A program made the translations under genes and the position numbers. From JACVRW01 sp963812415 (GTDB lineage: Bacteria > Actinomycetota > Thermoleophilia > Solirubrobacterales > Thermoleophilaceae), in NCBI GenBank assembly GCA_963812415.1, contig CAWEVH010000023.1:62001-126000 (forward strand): a stretch of 64,000 nucleotides of DNA, given 5' to 3'. The notes under the pieces are model-generated. The model worked only from the letters and a program-made list of their open reading frames with translations. It was not told where the DNA came from and ran no database searches. Shown here piece by piece: positions 24,947 through 32,186 of this stretch; the stretch's first letter is position 1, and every line of letters starts with the position of its first letter.

Positions 24947-25293
24947 CAGTCGTCCCCGCCGGACCCGTCGTCCTCGCCGGAGCCGTCGTCGTCGCCCGCC
25001 GAGCCGAGGACGTTGAAGTCCTCGTCGAGGTGGACGTCGACCTGACTGCCGTCGGCGCGCGTGACCTCGACCTCGTAGGCGCCTTCCTCGTCGCCCACCT
25101 CGGTCTCCGTCACCTTCCCGCCGCCGGTCTCCGCGAGCGCCGCCGCGCTCGCCCGGTCGAGCGCCTTGCCGGCGATCGGCTTGTCGCTCCCGTCGTCGTC
25201 GCCACCGGCCGCGCCCGCGATGGCCGCACCGCCCACGGCGAGCACGGCCACCGCGGCCAACGCGATGAGCCCTCCCTTGACCTTGTCCCGCAT
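24946..25293 (-). CDS. Small membrane-anchored PepSY-like protein with acidic tail
   Basis: 115 residues. An N-terminal hydrophobic segment (GGLIALAAVAVLAVGGAAIA) acts as signal or anchor. It is followed by one PepSY-type module (ALDRASAAALAETGGGKVTE; GAYEVEVTRADGSQVDVHLD; FNVLGS) and a Gly/Asp/Ser tail rich in DDDG repeats. PepSY domains inhibit peptidases or sense surface conditions, often beside two-component systems, which are absent here. ATG 25293 with GGTGG directly upstream is chosen over 25335. It is the first gene of a probable three-gene unit with the secreted protein and TetR regulator. Confidence 0.83.
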   Translation of the reverse strand: MRDKVKGGLIALAAVAVLAVGGAAIAGAAGGDDDGSDKPIAGKALDRASAAALAETGGGKVTETEVGDEEGAYEVEVTRADGSQVDVHLDEDFNVLGSAGDDDGSGEDDGSGGDD

Positions 25294-25448
25294 ACCACCG
25301 TCTCCTCTCGCCTTGTTCGACTCTACGGGGAGCACGCTACGAGCGTCTCGTGAGATGACGATGAGCCGCCGGGGCGGCCCGGCGGACTGATGCCATCACT
25401 CCGGTCCGGGCCGAGCCCGGCCCCTCGTGCACTGCCAGAATCGAGCTC

Positions 25449-26261
25449 GTGCCCGCCTGGTTCGACCCCGGCGTCTTTGCCCTGCTGGCCCTCGCGGTCG
25501 CGCTGTACGTGCGCGCCGTGCGCGTCGCCCGGGAGCGCGGGCTCGAGGTCCCGGCGCTCCAGCAGGCGGCATTCTTCGCCGGGATCGCGTTCTGGACGGC
25601 CGCGCTGCTCTCCCCGGTGGACGAGCTCGCCGAGGACCTGCTGAGCGCCCACATGGCGCAGCACCTGCTGCTGGCGGAGCTGGGCGCCCCGTTCATCCTC
25701 ATCGGCCTTCGCGCCCCCGTGCTCTTCTTCTACCTCCCCCGCCCTGCCCTCGTGAGCCTGGCGCGTCGGCGGCGGCTGCGGCGCGTGCTCAGCGCGATCT
25801 CCCGGCCGCTGGCGGCGATCGCGATCTACGCGGTCGTGCTCTATGCCTGGCACTTCGCGCTGCTCTTCGAGGCCGCCACCGAGAACCCGCTGATCCACGC
25901 CCTCCAGCACCAGTCGTTCATCGCGATCAGCGTGCTGGTGTGGCTGCCCGCGCTCGAGCCCGCGCGCCGCCGCGTGCCGGGCGCGCTCTGGAAGGCGGGC
26001 CACATCATCGGGGCACGGACGGTCGGCATGTTCCTCGGGATGGCGTTCATCATCATGCGCTCGCCGGCCTACCCGCTGTACGCCGAGAGCGCCCCCGAGC
26101 ACGGCCTGACCGGCCTCCAGGACCAGCAGATCGCGGGCGCGATGATGCTCACGCTCGACCTGCTGATCGTGTTCGTGGCGCTCGGGTACTTCTTCTGGCG
26201 CTCGGCCGAGGATCACGATCGCGCCGAGGCGCTGGAGCGCGCCCGCGCCCGTTCTCAGTAG
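25449..26261 (+). CDS. ctaG: CtaG-type (caa3) cytochrome c oxidase assembly factor
   Basis: 270 residues with seven or so membrane segments. Family marks are AHMAQHLLLAELGAPFILIG (conserved His residues near a membrane face), FYLPRPALVSLARR, YAWHFALLFEAATENPLIHA and a C-terminal LQDQQIAGAMMLTLDLLIVF. CtaG_caa3 proteins help insert copper into cytochrome oxidase. GTG 25449 is the only reasonable start. No oxidase gene is adjacent, but CopA is 7 kb away. The 3' end overlaps the convergent membrane-protein gene by seven bases. Confidence 0.92.
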   Translation: MPAWFDPGVFALLALAVALYVRAVRVARERGLEVPALQQAAFFAGIAFWTAALLSPVDELAEDLLSAHMAQHLLLAELGAPFILIGLRAPVLFFYLPRPALVSLARRRRLRRVLSAISRPLAAIAIYAVVLYAWHFALLFEAATENPLIHALQHQSFIAISVLVWLPALEPARRRVPGALWKAGHIIGARTVGMFLGMAFIIMRSPAYPLYAESAPEHGLTGLQDQQIAGAMMLTLDLLIVFVALGYFFWRSAEDHDRAEALERARARSQ

Positions 26262-26830
26262 CGGCGGCGCAGCAGCCTGCGGGCGGGCGGGCGCCGGAAG
26301 CTCGCCTGCCCCAGGGCGGCGTTGAAGCCCACGAGCGCGAGCTCCGACGCCGCGCCGGCCGCGCTGAGCACGTTCAGGCGACGCTTCAGCCGCGCCGCGT
26401 CGTGCGGCGTTTGGGGAGAGGGCGTGCTCCCGTCCTCGAGCGGGACCGCTCCGTCCGGGGCGCTGCGCGCGAAGCGCACGCCCTCGATCGCGGTGGCCAC
26501 CCCGGTGACCACCACCGCCGCCAGCGCCGCGTCCTTGCCCTTGGCGAGCGCGCGCTCACGGCCGGACAGCGCGCTCGGGCGCGCCTCGTTCATGCGAGCG
26601 CCGACCCAGCCGGCGACCACGGCCACGAGCGAGGCCGAGTTGATCCAGCCGTAGCGCCGCCAGGCGCGATTCACGAGCTTGCCGCGCTCGCGCTGGTCGC
26701 TGACCTCCGAAAGCGCGGGATGGAGCGCCACGCGGCCGTAGAGGTTCCCTCCCAGCATCGCCGCGATCCCTGCGTCGTGCGCGGCCCTGCCCGCGCTGCT
26801 GACCGTGTCCGATGGAACTCGAAGTTGCAT
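26255..26830 (-). CDS. Uncharacterised actinobacterial membrane protein
   Basis: 191 residues with about three hydrophobic segments (SASLVAVVAGWVGARM; DAALAAVVVTGVATAIEGVR; VLSAAGAASELALVGFNAAL) and a very basic C-terminus. The N-terminal AGIAAMLGGNLYGRVALHPA and KLVNRAWRRYGWINSASL look like a conserved actinobacterial family of unknown function. I know no activity for it. ATG 26830 gives the full conserved N-terminus. It is divergent from corA by 75 bases. Confidence 0.78.
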   Translation of the reverse strand: MQLRVPSDTVSSAGRAAHDAGIAAMLGGNLYGRVALHPALSEVSDQRERGKLVNRAWRRYGWINSASLVAVVAGWVGARMNEARPSALSGRERALAKGKDAALAAVVVTGVATAIEGVRFARSAPDGAVPLEDGSTPSPQTPHDAARLKRRLNVLSAAGAASELALVGFNAALGQASFRRPPARRLLRRRY

Positions 26831-26905
26831 GGGGTCGGTCGTACCCGAGGTCGAGCGCACTACTCGTCGGGTACGCGCCGGGGTCGGGGGTAGCGTTCCG
26901 AGGCA

Positions 26906-27890
26906 GTGATCGTCGATCGCGCCATCTACGTGGACGGTCGCCGGACCTCGGAGCCGACCGATCTGCGCGCGATGGACGAGGAGTGCCGCAGGGGCGGGGG
27001 CATCGCCTGGATAGGCCTCTACCGGCCCGACGAGAAGGAGTTCGAGGCGGTGGCCCGCGAGTTCGGGCTGCACGAGCTCGCCGTCGAGGACGCGGTGCAT
27101 GCCCACCAGCGGCCGAAGCTCGAGCGCTACGGCGAGACGCTCTTCTGCGTGCTGAGGCCGGCGCGCTACATCGACGAGACCGAGACGGTCGAGTTCGGCG
27201 AGGTGCACGTGTTCGCGGGCGGACACTTCGTGATCACCGTCCGCCACTCGGAGTCGCCGGACCTGGCGGAGGTCCGGCGGCAGGCTCGAGGCGCGGCCCG
27301 ACCTGCTGCGGCGCGGACCGGTGGCGGTCCTGCACGCGATCATGGACCGCGTCGTGGACGACTACCTCCCGGTGCTCGCCGGCGTCGAGAACGACATCGA
27401 CGAGATCGAGGACGAGGTCTTCGGCGGCAGCACCGACGTCTCGCGGCGAATCTACGAGCTCTCGCGCGAGGTGATCGCCTTCCAGCGCGCGAGCAAGCCG
27501 CTGCCGCCCATGCTCGAGCGCCTGATGCGGGCCCGCGCCGTGGACGAGGAGGAGCGTCGCTACCTGCGCGACGTCGAGGACCATGCGCTGCGCGTGGTCG
27601 ACCAGGCCGACGCCTTCCGGCAGCTGCTCCAGAACATCCTGAGCGTCAACCTCACGCTCGAGACGAAGTCGCTGACCGAGATCTCGAACGAGCAGAACGA
27701 GGAGGTCAAGAAGATCTCGGCCTGGGCGGCGATCCTGTTCGCGCCGAGCCTCGTCGGCACGATCTACGGGATGAACTTCGACCACATGCCGGAGCTCGGC
27801 TGGCAGCTCGGCTACCCGTTTGCGCTCGCGCTGATGCTCGCGCTCGGCTTCACGCTCTACCGCACGTTCAAGTACCGCGGCTGGATCTGA
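26906..27890 (+). CDS. corA: CorA-family magnesium/divalent cation channel, one frameshift
   Basis: About 327 residues. The N-terminal cytosolic domain (AIYVDGRRTSEPTDL; GLHELAVEDAVHAHQRPKLE, a CorA hallmark) is followed by the long stalk helix and two C-terminal membrane segments. The pore signature is YGMNFDHMPE between them and the terminal basic YRTFKYRGW is present. Coding sense changes frame once near 27285 (after DLAEVRRQ, resuming LEARPDLLRRGPVAVLHAIM). GTG 26906 is the start. The pentameric channel imports Mg2+ (sometimes Co2+/Ni2+). The stop directly abuts the convergent soxR stop. Confidence 0.92.
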
Positions 27891-28335
27891 TCACGCCGGG
27901 TCGCCGATCCAGTAGCGCGGACCCGGCCCGCGCGCAGCCCGCGCGGTCGCCGGGGTTGGCCAGACGGCAGCGGTCGAGCGACAGGCAGCCGCAGCCGATG
28001 CACTCGGTCAGCCCGAGCTTCAGGCGCTCGAGCTCCGCGATCCGCTCGTCGATGCGGGATGTCCACTTGCTCGAAAGCTGCGACCAGTCGCGCCGGGTGG
28101 GCGCGCGGTTCTCGGGCAGCTTGGCGAGCTCGGCGGCGATCTCGGCGAGCGTGAGGCCCACGCGCTGGGCGAAGACGATGAACGCGATCCGGCGCAGCAC
28201 CGGACGCGGATAGCGCCGATGGCCGGAGCCGGCGCGCTCAGAGGTGATGAGGCCGCGCTCCTCGTAGAAACGCAGCGCCGAGGCGGCCACGCCGCTGCGC
28301 CTGGCCACCTCGCCGATGGTCATGAGCTCGGACAC
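27891..28335 (-). CDS. soxR: SoxR redox-sensing MerR-family regulator, one frameshift near the end
   Basis: MerR helix-turn-helix TIGEVARRSGVAASALRFYE is followed by the dimerisation helix and the [2Fe-2S] cluster loop CIGCGCLSLDRCRLANPGD, with four Cys spaced as in SoxR. After ANPGDRAGCARAG the expected tail GPRYWIGDPA and TGA at 27891-27893 is in the next frame, so a one-base indel near 27930 is likely; read in frame, the tail would be atypical. GTG 28335 or ATG 28323 are possible starts. A SoxR box and a long-spacer promoter lie directly upstream and drive the facing two-gene operon. Actinobacterial SoxR usually responds to redox-active metabolites. Confidence 0.92.
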
Positions 28336-28366
28336 TTGACATCAAGCTTACTTGAACTTGTAGCCT
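28336..28366 (+). promoter_or_regulatory. SoxR-type promoter with 19-base spacer and SoxR box
   Basis: TTGACA (28336-28341) and TAGCCT (28361-28366) are 19 bases apart, the over-long spacing typical of MerR-family promoters that need DNA untwisting. The spacer contains TCAAG-CTTA-CTTGA (28342-28355), whose arms and 4-base centre match the known SoxR box. It reads into the DUF5519/MBL operon and begins one base before the soxR start, so SoxR probably controls both directions. Confidence 0.88.
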
Positions 28367-28413
28367 CGGGACGAGGCATCGGATCCACGTCTTCAGACAG
28401 AGGAGGCCACTCA

Positions 28414-28743
28414 ATGGCGCAGACACTCACAGCAAGCGAGCAGATCACCGCCGAGGTCACGTCCTGGCCGGGCGTCGAGGCGGGGCCGGGCCGGCGCGGC
28501 GAGTTCGCCTTCACGGTCGGCCGGCGCGAGATCGGCCATCTGCACGGGGACCACGCCGCCCATTTCGGCTTCCCCAAGGAGGTCGGCGCCGAGCTGCGCG
28601 AGCAGGGGCGGGTCGGACCGCACCCGGTGGCGCCCCACAAGGCCGCCTGGGGCGCGCGCAAGATCGAGAACGACGACGACGTCCGCGACGTGATCGCCCT
28701 GCTGCGCCTCAACTACGACCGCGTGGTTGAGCGGAGCTCATGA
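28414..28743 (+). CDS. DUF5519 (luciferase-domain-like) protein, SoxR target
   Basis: 109 residues. ITAEVTSWPGVEAGPGRRGE, FTVGRREIGHLHGDHAAHFG and VGPHPVAPHKAAWGARKIEN follow the small DUF5519 family sometimes labelled luciferase-like. The conserved His and Pro residues suggest ligand or nucleotide binding, but no activity is established. AGAGGAGG lies eight bases before ATG 28414. The gene follows a SoxR box and overlaps the next gene (ATGA), so it is the first gene of a redox-controlled operon. Confidence 0.88.
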   Translation: MAQTLTASEQITAEVTSWPGVEAGPGRRGEFAFTVGRREIGHLHGDHAAHFGFPKEVGAELREQGRVGPHPVAPHKAAWGARKIENDDDVRDVIALLRLNYDRVVERSS

Positions 28744-29381
28744 CGCTCGTCAAGCTCGACACTCAGATCGCGGGACTGCATGCCTCGAGCCCGCAGGCGC
28801 TGCCGTTCGCGCCCGCGCTCGACATCCGGGCCTTCCTGCTCACGCGCACACGCGGCAACCTCCTGATCTACAGCGTGGCCACGCTCGAGGCGGACGCGCC
28901 GGCGATCGAGGATCTCGGCGGAATCGCGCGTCACTACCTGAACCACCGGCACGAGGCGGCGTTCAGCTCGGACTGGGTGAGCGCGCCGCTGTTCGTCCAC
29001 GAGGCGGAGCGCGAGTCGGTGTCCGAGAGCGCCCACGTGCGCGCGACCTTCACCAGGCGGCACATGCTCGACGAGGACTTCGAGGTGATCCCGACGCCGG
29101 GCCATACGGCCGGCGCGACCGCCTATCTCTGGGACAGCGGCGAGCATCGCTTCCTGTTCACCGGCGACACGATCCTGCTCGACGACGGCGAATGGGTGGC
29201 GGCGGTCCTCGACTCGAGCGACCGGGAGGCGTACGCCGCGAGCCTCGAGCTGATGCGGGAGCTCGACTTCGACGTGCTCGTGCCCTGGGCGGCCACGGGC
29301 GGTGAGCCGTACCTCGCGGTCACCAGCCAGGCGGACGCCCGGCGCCGGATCGACCGGATTCTGCGGCGGCTGCGGCGCTGA
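28740..29381 (+). CDS. Metallo-beta-lactamase-fold hydrolase-like protein, SoxR target
   Basis: 213 residues. The MBL fold is recognised from YLNHRHEAAFS (degenerate HxHxDH, with Glu in place of the usual Asp), TPGHTAGATAYLW (metal-binding His), FLFTGDTILLDDGEW (bridging Asp) and the C-terminal LVPWAATGG, where the last metal His of classical enzymes is absent. At least part of the metal site is therefore altered. ATG 28740 overlaps the DUF5519 stop. Its partner and promoter suggest a role in handling redox-active or electrophilic compounds. Substrate unknown. Confidence 0.88.
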   Translation: MTLVKLDTQIAGLHASSPQALPFAPALDIRAFLLTRTRGNLLIYSVATLEADAPAIEDLGGIARHYLNHRHEAAFSSDWVSAPLFVHEAERESVSESAHVRATFTRRHMLDEDFEVIPTPGHTAGATAYLWDSGEHRFLFTGDTILLDDGEWVAAVLDSSDREAYAASLELMRELDFDVLVPWAATGGEPYLAVTSQADARRRIDRILRRLRR

Positions 29382-29498
29382 CAGCAGGCTTTGTGCAAAT
29401 TTGTTGCCGGAAACGGCAGATCCGTTCTAGGGTGGTAAGACGGCCGGGGCGCCCCCGCCCTTGCCGGCCATGGCCTGGCCGACTCATAGAGGTGAACA

Positions 29499-30695
29499 GT
29501 GCATTACCGCCCCGCAGCCAATCGGCGAATCGTCACGCGCGCGCTCCTAGTCTGCGCCGCCACGGCGCTCTGGCTCGCCGCAGCGACACCCGCCAACGCC
29601 CAGTTCGCGTTCAACACCTTCATCACGCAGGGTGACGCGACCACTGGCTGGGTCACGGACACGAACACCCCGCCCGGCGCGACCGACCAGCTCTCGCTGC
29701 AGCTGTTCGTGAACGGCTCCTCGAGCCAGGATCTCGACGACGCGGCGCGGGCGCTGTTCACCGGCGTCCCCGCGGAGCCGCCGGCCGAGCCCCCGAGCTT
29801 CTTCTTCAAGGTCTCGACCGCAGGCGCCAGCGGCGGCTCGGTGCGCCTCCTGATCCGGTTCAGCGACGGCGGAAACGGCGAGCTGCGGCCGCTCAGCTTC
29901 CAGGCCGGCGACTGGTCGTTCGTGAACGGCGCCGGGCCAAACTGGGACACCACCGGCGGCAGCTGCGGCTATCAGACCACGCAGACCTACGCGCAGGTGG
30001 TGGCCTGTCACCCGGGCGCGCAGGTCACGAGCGTCGAGATCCTGAACGACAGCGGCTGGCTCTACCCCGGGGGCTTCAGCACGCTGGTGGACAACATCAG
30101 CTACGCGGGCGTGACGCTGAGCGGCCCGGCGGCGCCGGTCGCCGACGCGACCGTGAACCTGACGCAGCTCTCCGGCGACGTGGTGGTGCGGGTGCCCCAG
30201 GCCGTTGGCGGGCAGGCGCCGCCGATCGGCACCGCCTCGGGCAGCGTCGCCCAGATCAAGGGGACGTTGAGCCTTCCGCTCGGAAGCGTGATCGACAGCA
30301 GCGACGGTCGGGTCAAGCTGTTCGCCCTGCGCCGGAACCGCCGGCAGGTAGGCAACTTCAGCGACGGGCGCTTCCGGGTGCGCCAGTCGGACGACGGAGA
30401 GGTGCTGCTCACGCTGCGCGGCAGGCTCGACTGCGGCGCCCGCTCCGCGGGCGCCCCGCGCGCCGAGGCGTCGGCCCGGCGCAGGCGGCTCTGGGGCAGC
30501 TCGCGCGGCAGGTTCCGCACGCGCGGCAGCTACTCCTCGGGATCGGTGCGCGGCACCAAGTGGCTGACGGTCGACCGCTGTGACGGCACGCTCACCGTCG
30601 TTCGCGAGGGGGTCGTCCAGGTGCACGACTACGGCACCGGGGATCGCGTGCTGGTGCCCGCCGGCAAGTCCTACTTCGCGCAGGCGACGCCCTAG
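29499..30695 (+). CDS. Secreted protein with C-terminal FecR-like domain
   Basis: 398 residues. The signal peptide (basic start, VTRALLVCAATALWLAAATP, cleavage near ANA-QF) is followed by a beta-rich lectin-like or concanavalin-like region (residues about 40-210, with a C-x(17)-C pair). The C-terminal half has FecR-type strands (GTASGSVAQIKGTLSLPLGS; SSDGRVKLFAL; TKWLTVDRCDGTLTVVREGV; GDRVLVPAGKSYFA). An Arg-rich stretch (SARRRRLWGSSRGRFRTRGS) separates them. GTG 29499 has AGAGGTG upstream. In Thermoleophilia such FecR-like secreted proteins are common and of unknown function. A long hairpin follows eight bases after the stop. Confidence 0.82.
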   Translation: MHYRPAANRRIVTRALLVCAATALWLAAATPANAQFAFNTFITQGDATTGWVTDTNTPPGATDQLSLQLFVNGSSSQDLDDAARALFTGVPAEPPAEPPSFFFKVSTAGASGGSVRLLIRFSDGGNGELRPLSFQAGDWSFVNGAGPNWDTTGGSCGYQTTQTYAQVVACHPGAQVTSVEILNDSGWLYPGGFSTLVDNISYAGVTLSGPAAPVADATVNLTQLSGDVVVRVPQAVGGQAPPIGTASGSVAQIKGTLSLPLGSVIDSSDGRVKLFALRRNRRQVGNFSDGRFRVRQSDDGEVLLTLRGRLDCGARSAGAPRAEASARRRRLWGSSRGRFRTRGSYSSGSVRGTKWLTVDRCDGTLTVVREGVVQVHDYGTGDRVLVPAGKSYFAQATP

Positions 30696-30703
30696 CTCGT
30701 TAT

Positions 30704-30746
30704 TCGTCCTGGGTTCACCCCCCAGGAGGGGGTCAACCCAGGACGA
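30704..30746. repeat. Stem-loop 1, 19-base arms, CAGGA loop (also a likely terminator)
   Basis: TCGTCCTGGGTTCACCCCC (30704-30722) pairs with 30728-30746 with a single mismatch around the loop CAGGA. It starts eight bases after the stop of the FecR-like gene, so it could end that transcript. The outer GTCCTGGG/CCCAGGAC motif and loop length recur in the two following stem-loops. Confidence 0.85.
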
Positions 30747-30805
30747 GTGACCTTTCGCGGCGCCGCGGCTAGCCGGGCGACATGCGAGCGTAGCCGGGCC
30801 GGGCA

Positions 30806-30850
30806 GCTGTCCTGTCCTGCCCGGCTGGTGGCCGGGTAACCCAGGACAGC
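30806..30850. repeat. Stem-loop 2, 20-base arms, TGGTG loop
   Basis: Left arm 30806-30825 begins GCTGTCCTG and ends CCCGGC. Right arm 30831-30850 begins GCCGGG and ends AACCCAGGACAGC. Outer nine and inner six bases pair perfectly with a few mismatches between. The right arm shares AACCCAGGAC with stem-loop 1. Confidence 0.78.
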
Positions 30851-30971
30851 GGCGAGAAGCGCGGGGCGCAGCCTTACCCAGCCCAGATCCGGTCGAAGCC
30901 GGCCCCCCGTGCTGGGCGTCGAGGATGGGCGCTGGCCTCTCGCACCTTGTTGGTTAACCCCTCCGATCGCA

Positions 30972-31014
30972 GCGTCCTGAGTTTGTACGCCAGGAGCGTG
31001 CAAAGCCAGGACGC
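30972..31014. repeat. Stem-loop 3, 19-base arms, CAGGA loop
   Basis: GCGTCCTGAGTTTGTACGC (30972-30990) pairs with 30996-31014 at 16 of 19 positions around the loop CAGGA. Size, loop and outer GTCCTG/CAGGAC are the same as stem-loop 1. A 10-base direct repeat AGCCAGGGCC (31021-31030, 31038-31047) follows it. Confidence 0.8.
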
Positions 31015-31111
31015 GTCGCGAGCCAGGGCCGCACGACAGCCAGGGCCACGACGGCGATCCCCACCCAGCCGGGTCCGCCTCGGCCCGTCCGAAACGCCCA
31101 ATGAGAAGCGA

Positions 31112-31178
31112 GAGGGCGCGCCTAGCGCCTGCACCAGCGCCCTCACGCGTTGACATCCGCGAGCGCGGGTCTGAACAT
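31112..31178 (+). promoter_or_regulatory. Possible promoter region of the SIR2/NTPase operon
   Basis: A short inverted repeat GAGGGCGC (31112-31119) / GCGCCCTC (31137-31144) is followed by TTGACA (31150-31155) and, after 17 bases, the weak -10 GAACAT (31173-31178). It lies 39 bases upstream of the SIR2-like ATG. The rest of the gap 30747-31111 shows no gene, only the stem-loops and direct repeats listed separately. Confidence 0.4.
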
Positions 31179-31216
31179 GGTTCGGAGAGCCCCTGGCCAG
31201 GTGGCCCCCCGCTCTC

Positions 31217-32186
31217 ATGGACGAGCAACTCGAACGCCACTGCGACAACGTCGTCGATGCAGCCTGCGACGGCGAGATCGTCTTCTTCCTCGGCGCGGGC
31301 GTGAACCTCTGTGGCCGTCCCAAGGACGTGGAATGGGAGCGGGGCGGGAAGTACCTGCCGACCGGCCAGGAACTGGCCGACTACCTGGTCGAGCGCTTCC
31401 GACTGCCCGTCGAGGGGCAAGCGGACCTGGCGCGCGTGGCTCAGTACGTGAGCGCCGAGCGCGGCGCGGGCAAGCTGCGGAAGGAGCTTCACGAGCTCTT
31501 CGACGTCGACGGCGCGCCCACGCAGATCCACCGCATCCTGGCCCGGCTCCCGCACCTGCTCGAGGCCGGCGCGGCACGCTTCCCGCACCAGTTCATCATC
31601 ACCACGAACTACGACGACGTGCTCGAGCGCGCCTTCCGCGAGGAGGACACGCCGTTCGACCTGCTCGTCTACATCGCCCACGGCGAGCATCGCGGCCGCG
31701 TGCTGCACATCCCCCACGGCGGGGCGCCGACGGTGATCACCGAGCCGAACAAGATGGTCGAGCTCGGCCTCGAGCGAACGGCGATCCTGAAGATCCACGG
31801 CGCGATCGATCGCGAAGGACGCCGACCGAGACAGCTGGGTGATCACGGAGGAGCACTACGTCGACTACCTGACCCGGACGGACATCTCCACCTGGATGCC
31901 GGTCGGGCTCTCGAGTCGCCTTCAGGAGAGCAATCTCGAGTGCCTCGGCTACAGCCTGCGCGACTGGAACCTGCGCGCGATCCTGCGCCGGCTGCGTCAG
32001 GACCGGGCCGAGGGCTGGAAGTGGTGGGCGGTGCAGCTCGAGAGCGCCGAGCTCGACCGCTCGGTGTGGATCAAGCAGGACCTCGAGATCCTCGACGCCG
32101 ATCTCGACGTCTACGCGGACACGCTCGAGGCCGCGCTCGAGAAACGGCCGCAGCGCGGCAACGGCGCCGGCGCCGAGGGGCCGTGA
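31217..32186 (+). CDS. SIR2-like (SIR2_2 type) NAD-binding protein, one frameshift
   Basis: About 322 residues. VFFLGAGVN (residues 22-30) is the NAD-binding GAG loop. HQFIITTNYDDVLERAF carries the TTNYDD motif (129-134), LKIHGAID the catalytic-His strand, then DSWVITEEHYVDYL and LECLGYSLRDWNLRAILRRL. This set defines the SIR2_2 group, which in bacterial immunity usually degrades NAD+ rather than deacetylating proteins. One extra base near 31823 separates the two parts. ATG 31217 has no clear ribosome site. The stop TGA overlaps the GTG of the NTPase gene, so the two are co-translated. I infer an effector gated by that NTPase; enzymatic activity is untested. Confidence 0.88.

Noticed and set aside
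30704..31014. CRISPR-like array of repeats
   Set aside because: Only three elements, unequally spaced, with differing arm sequences and no spacers or cas genes; they are stem-loops.
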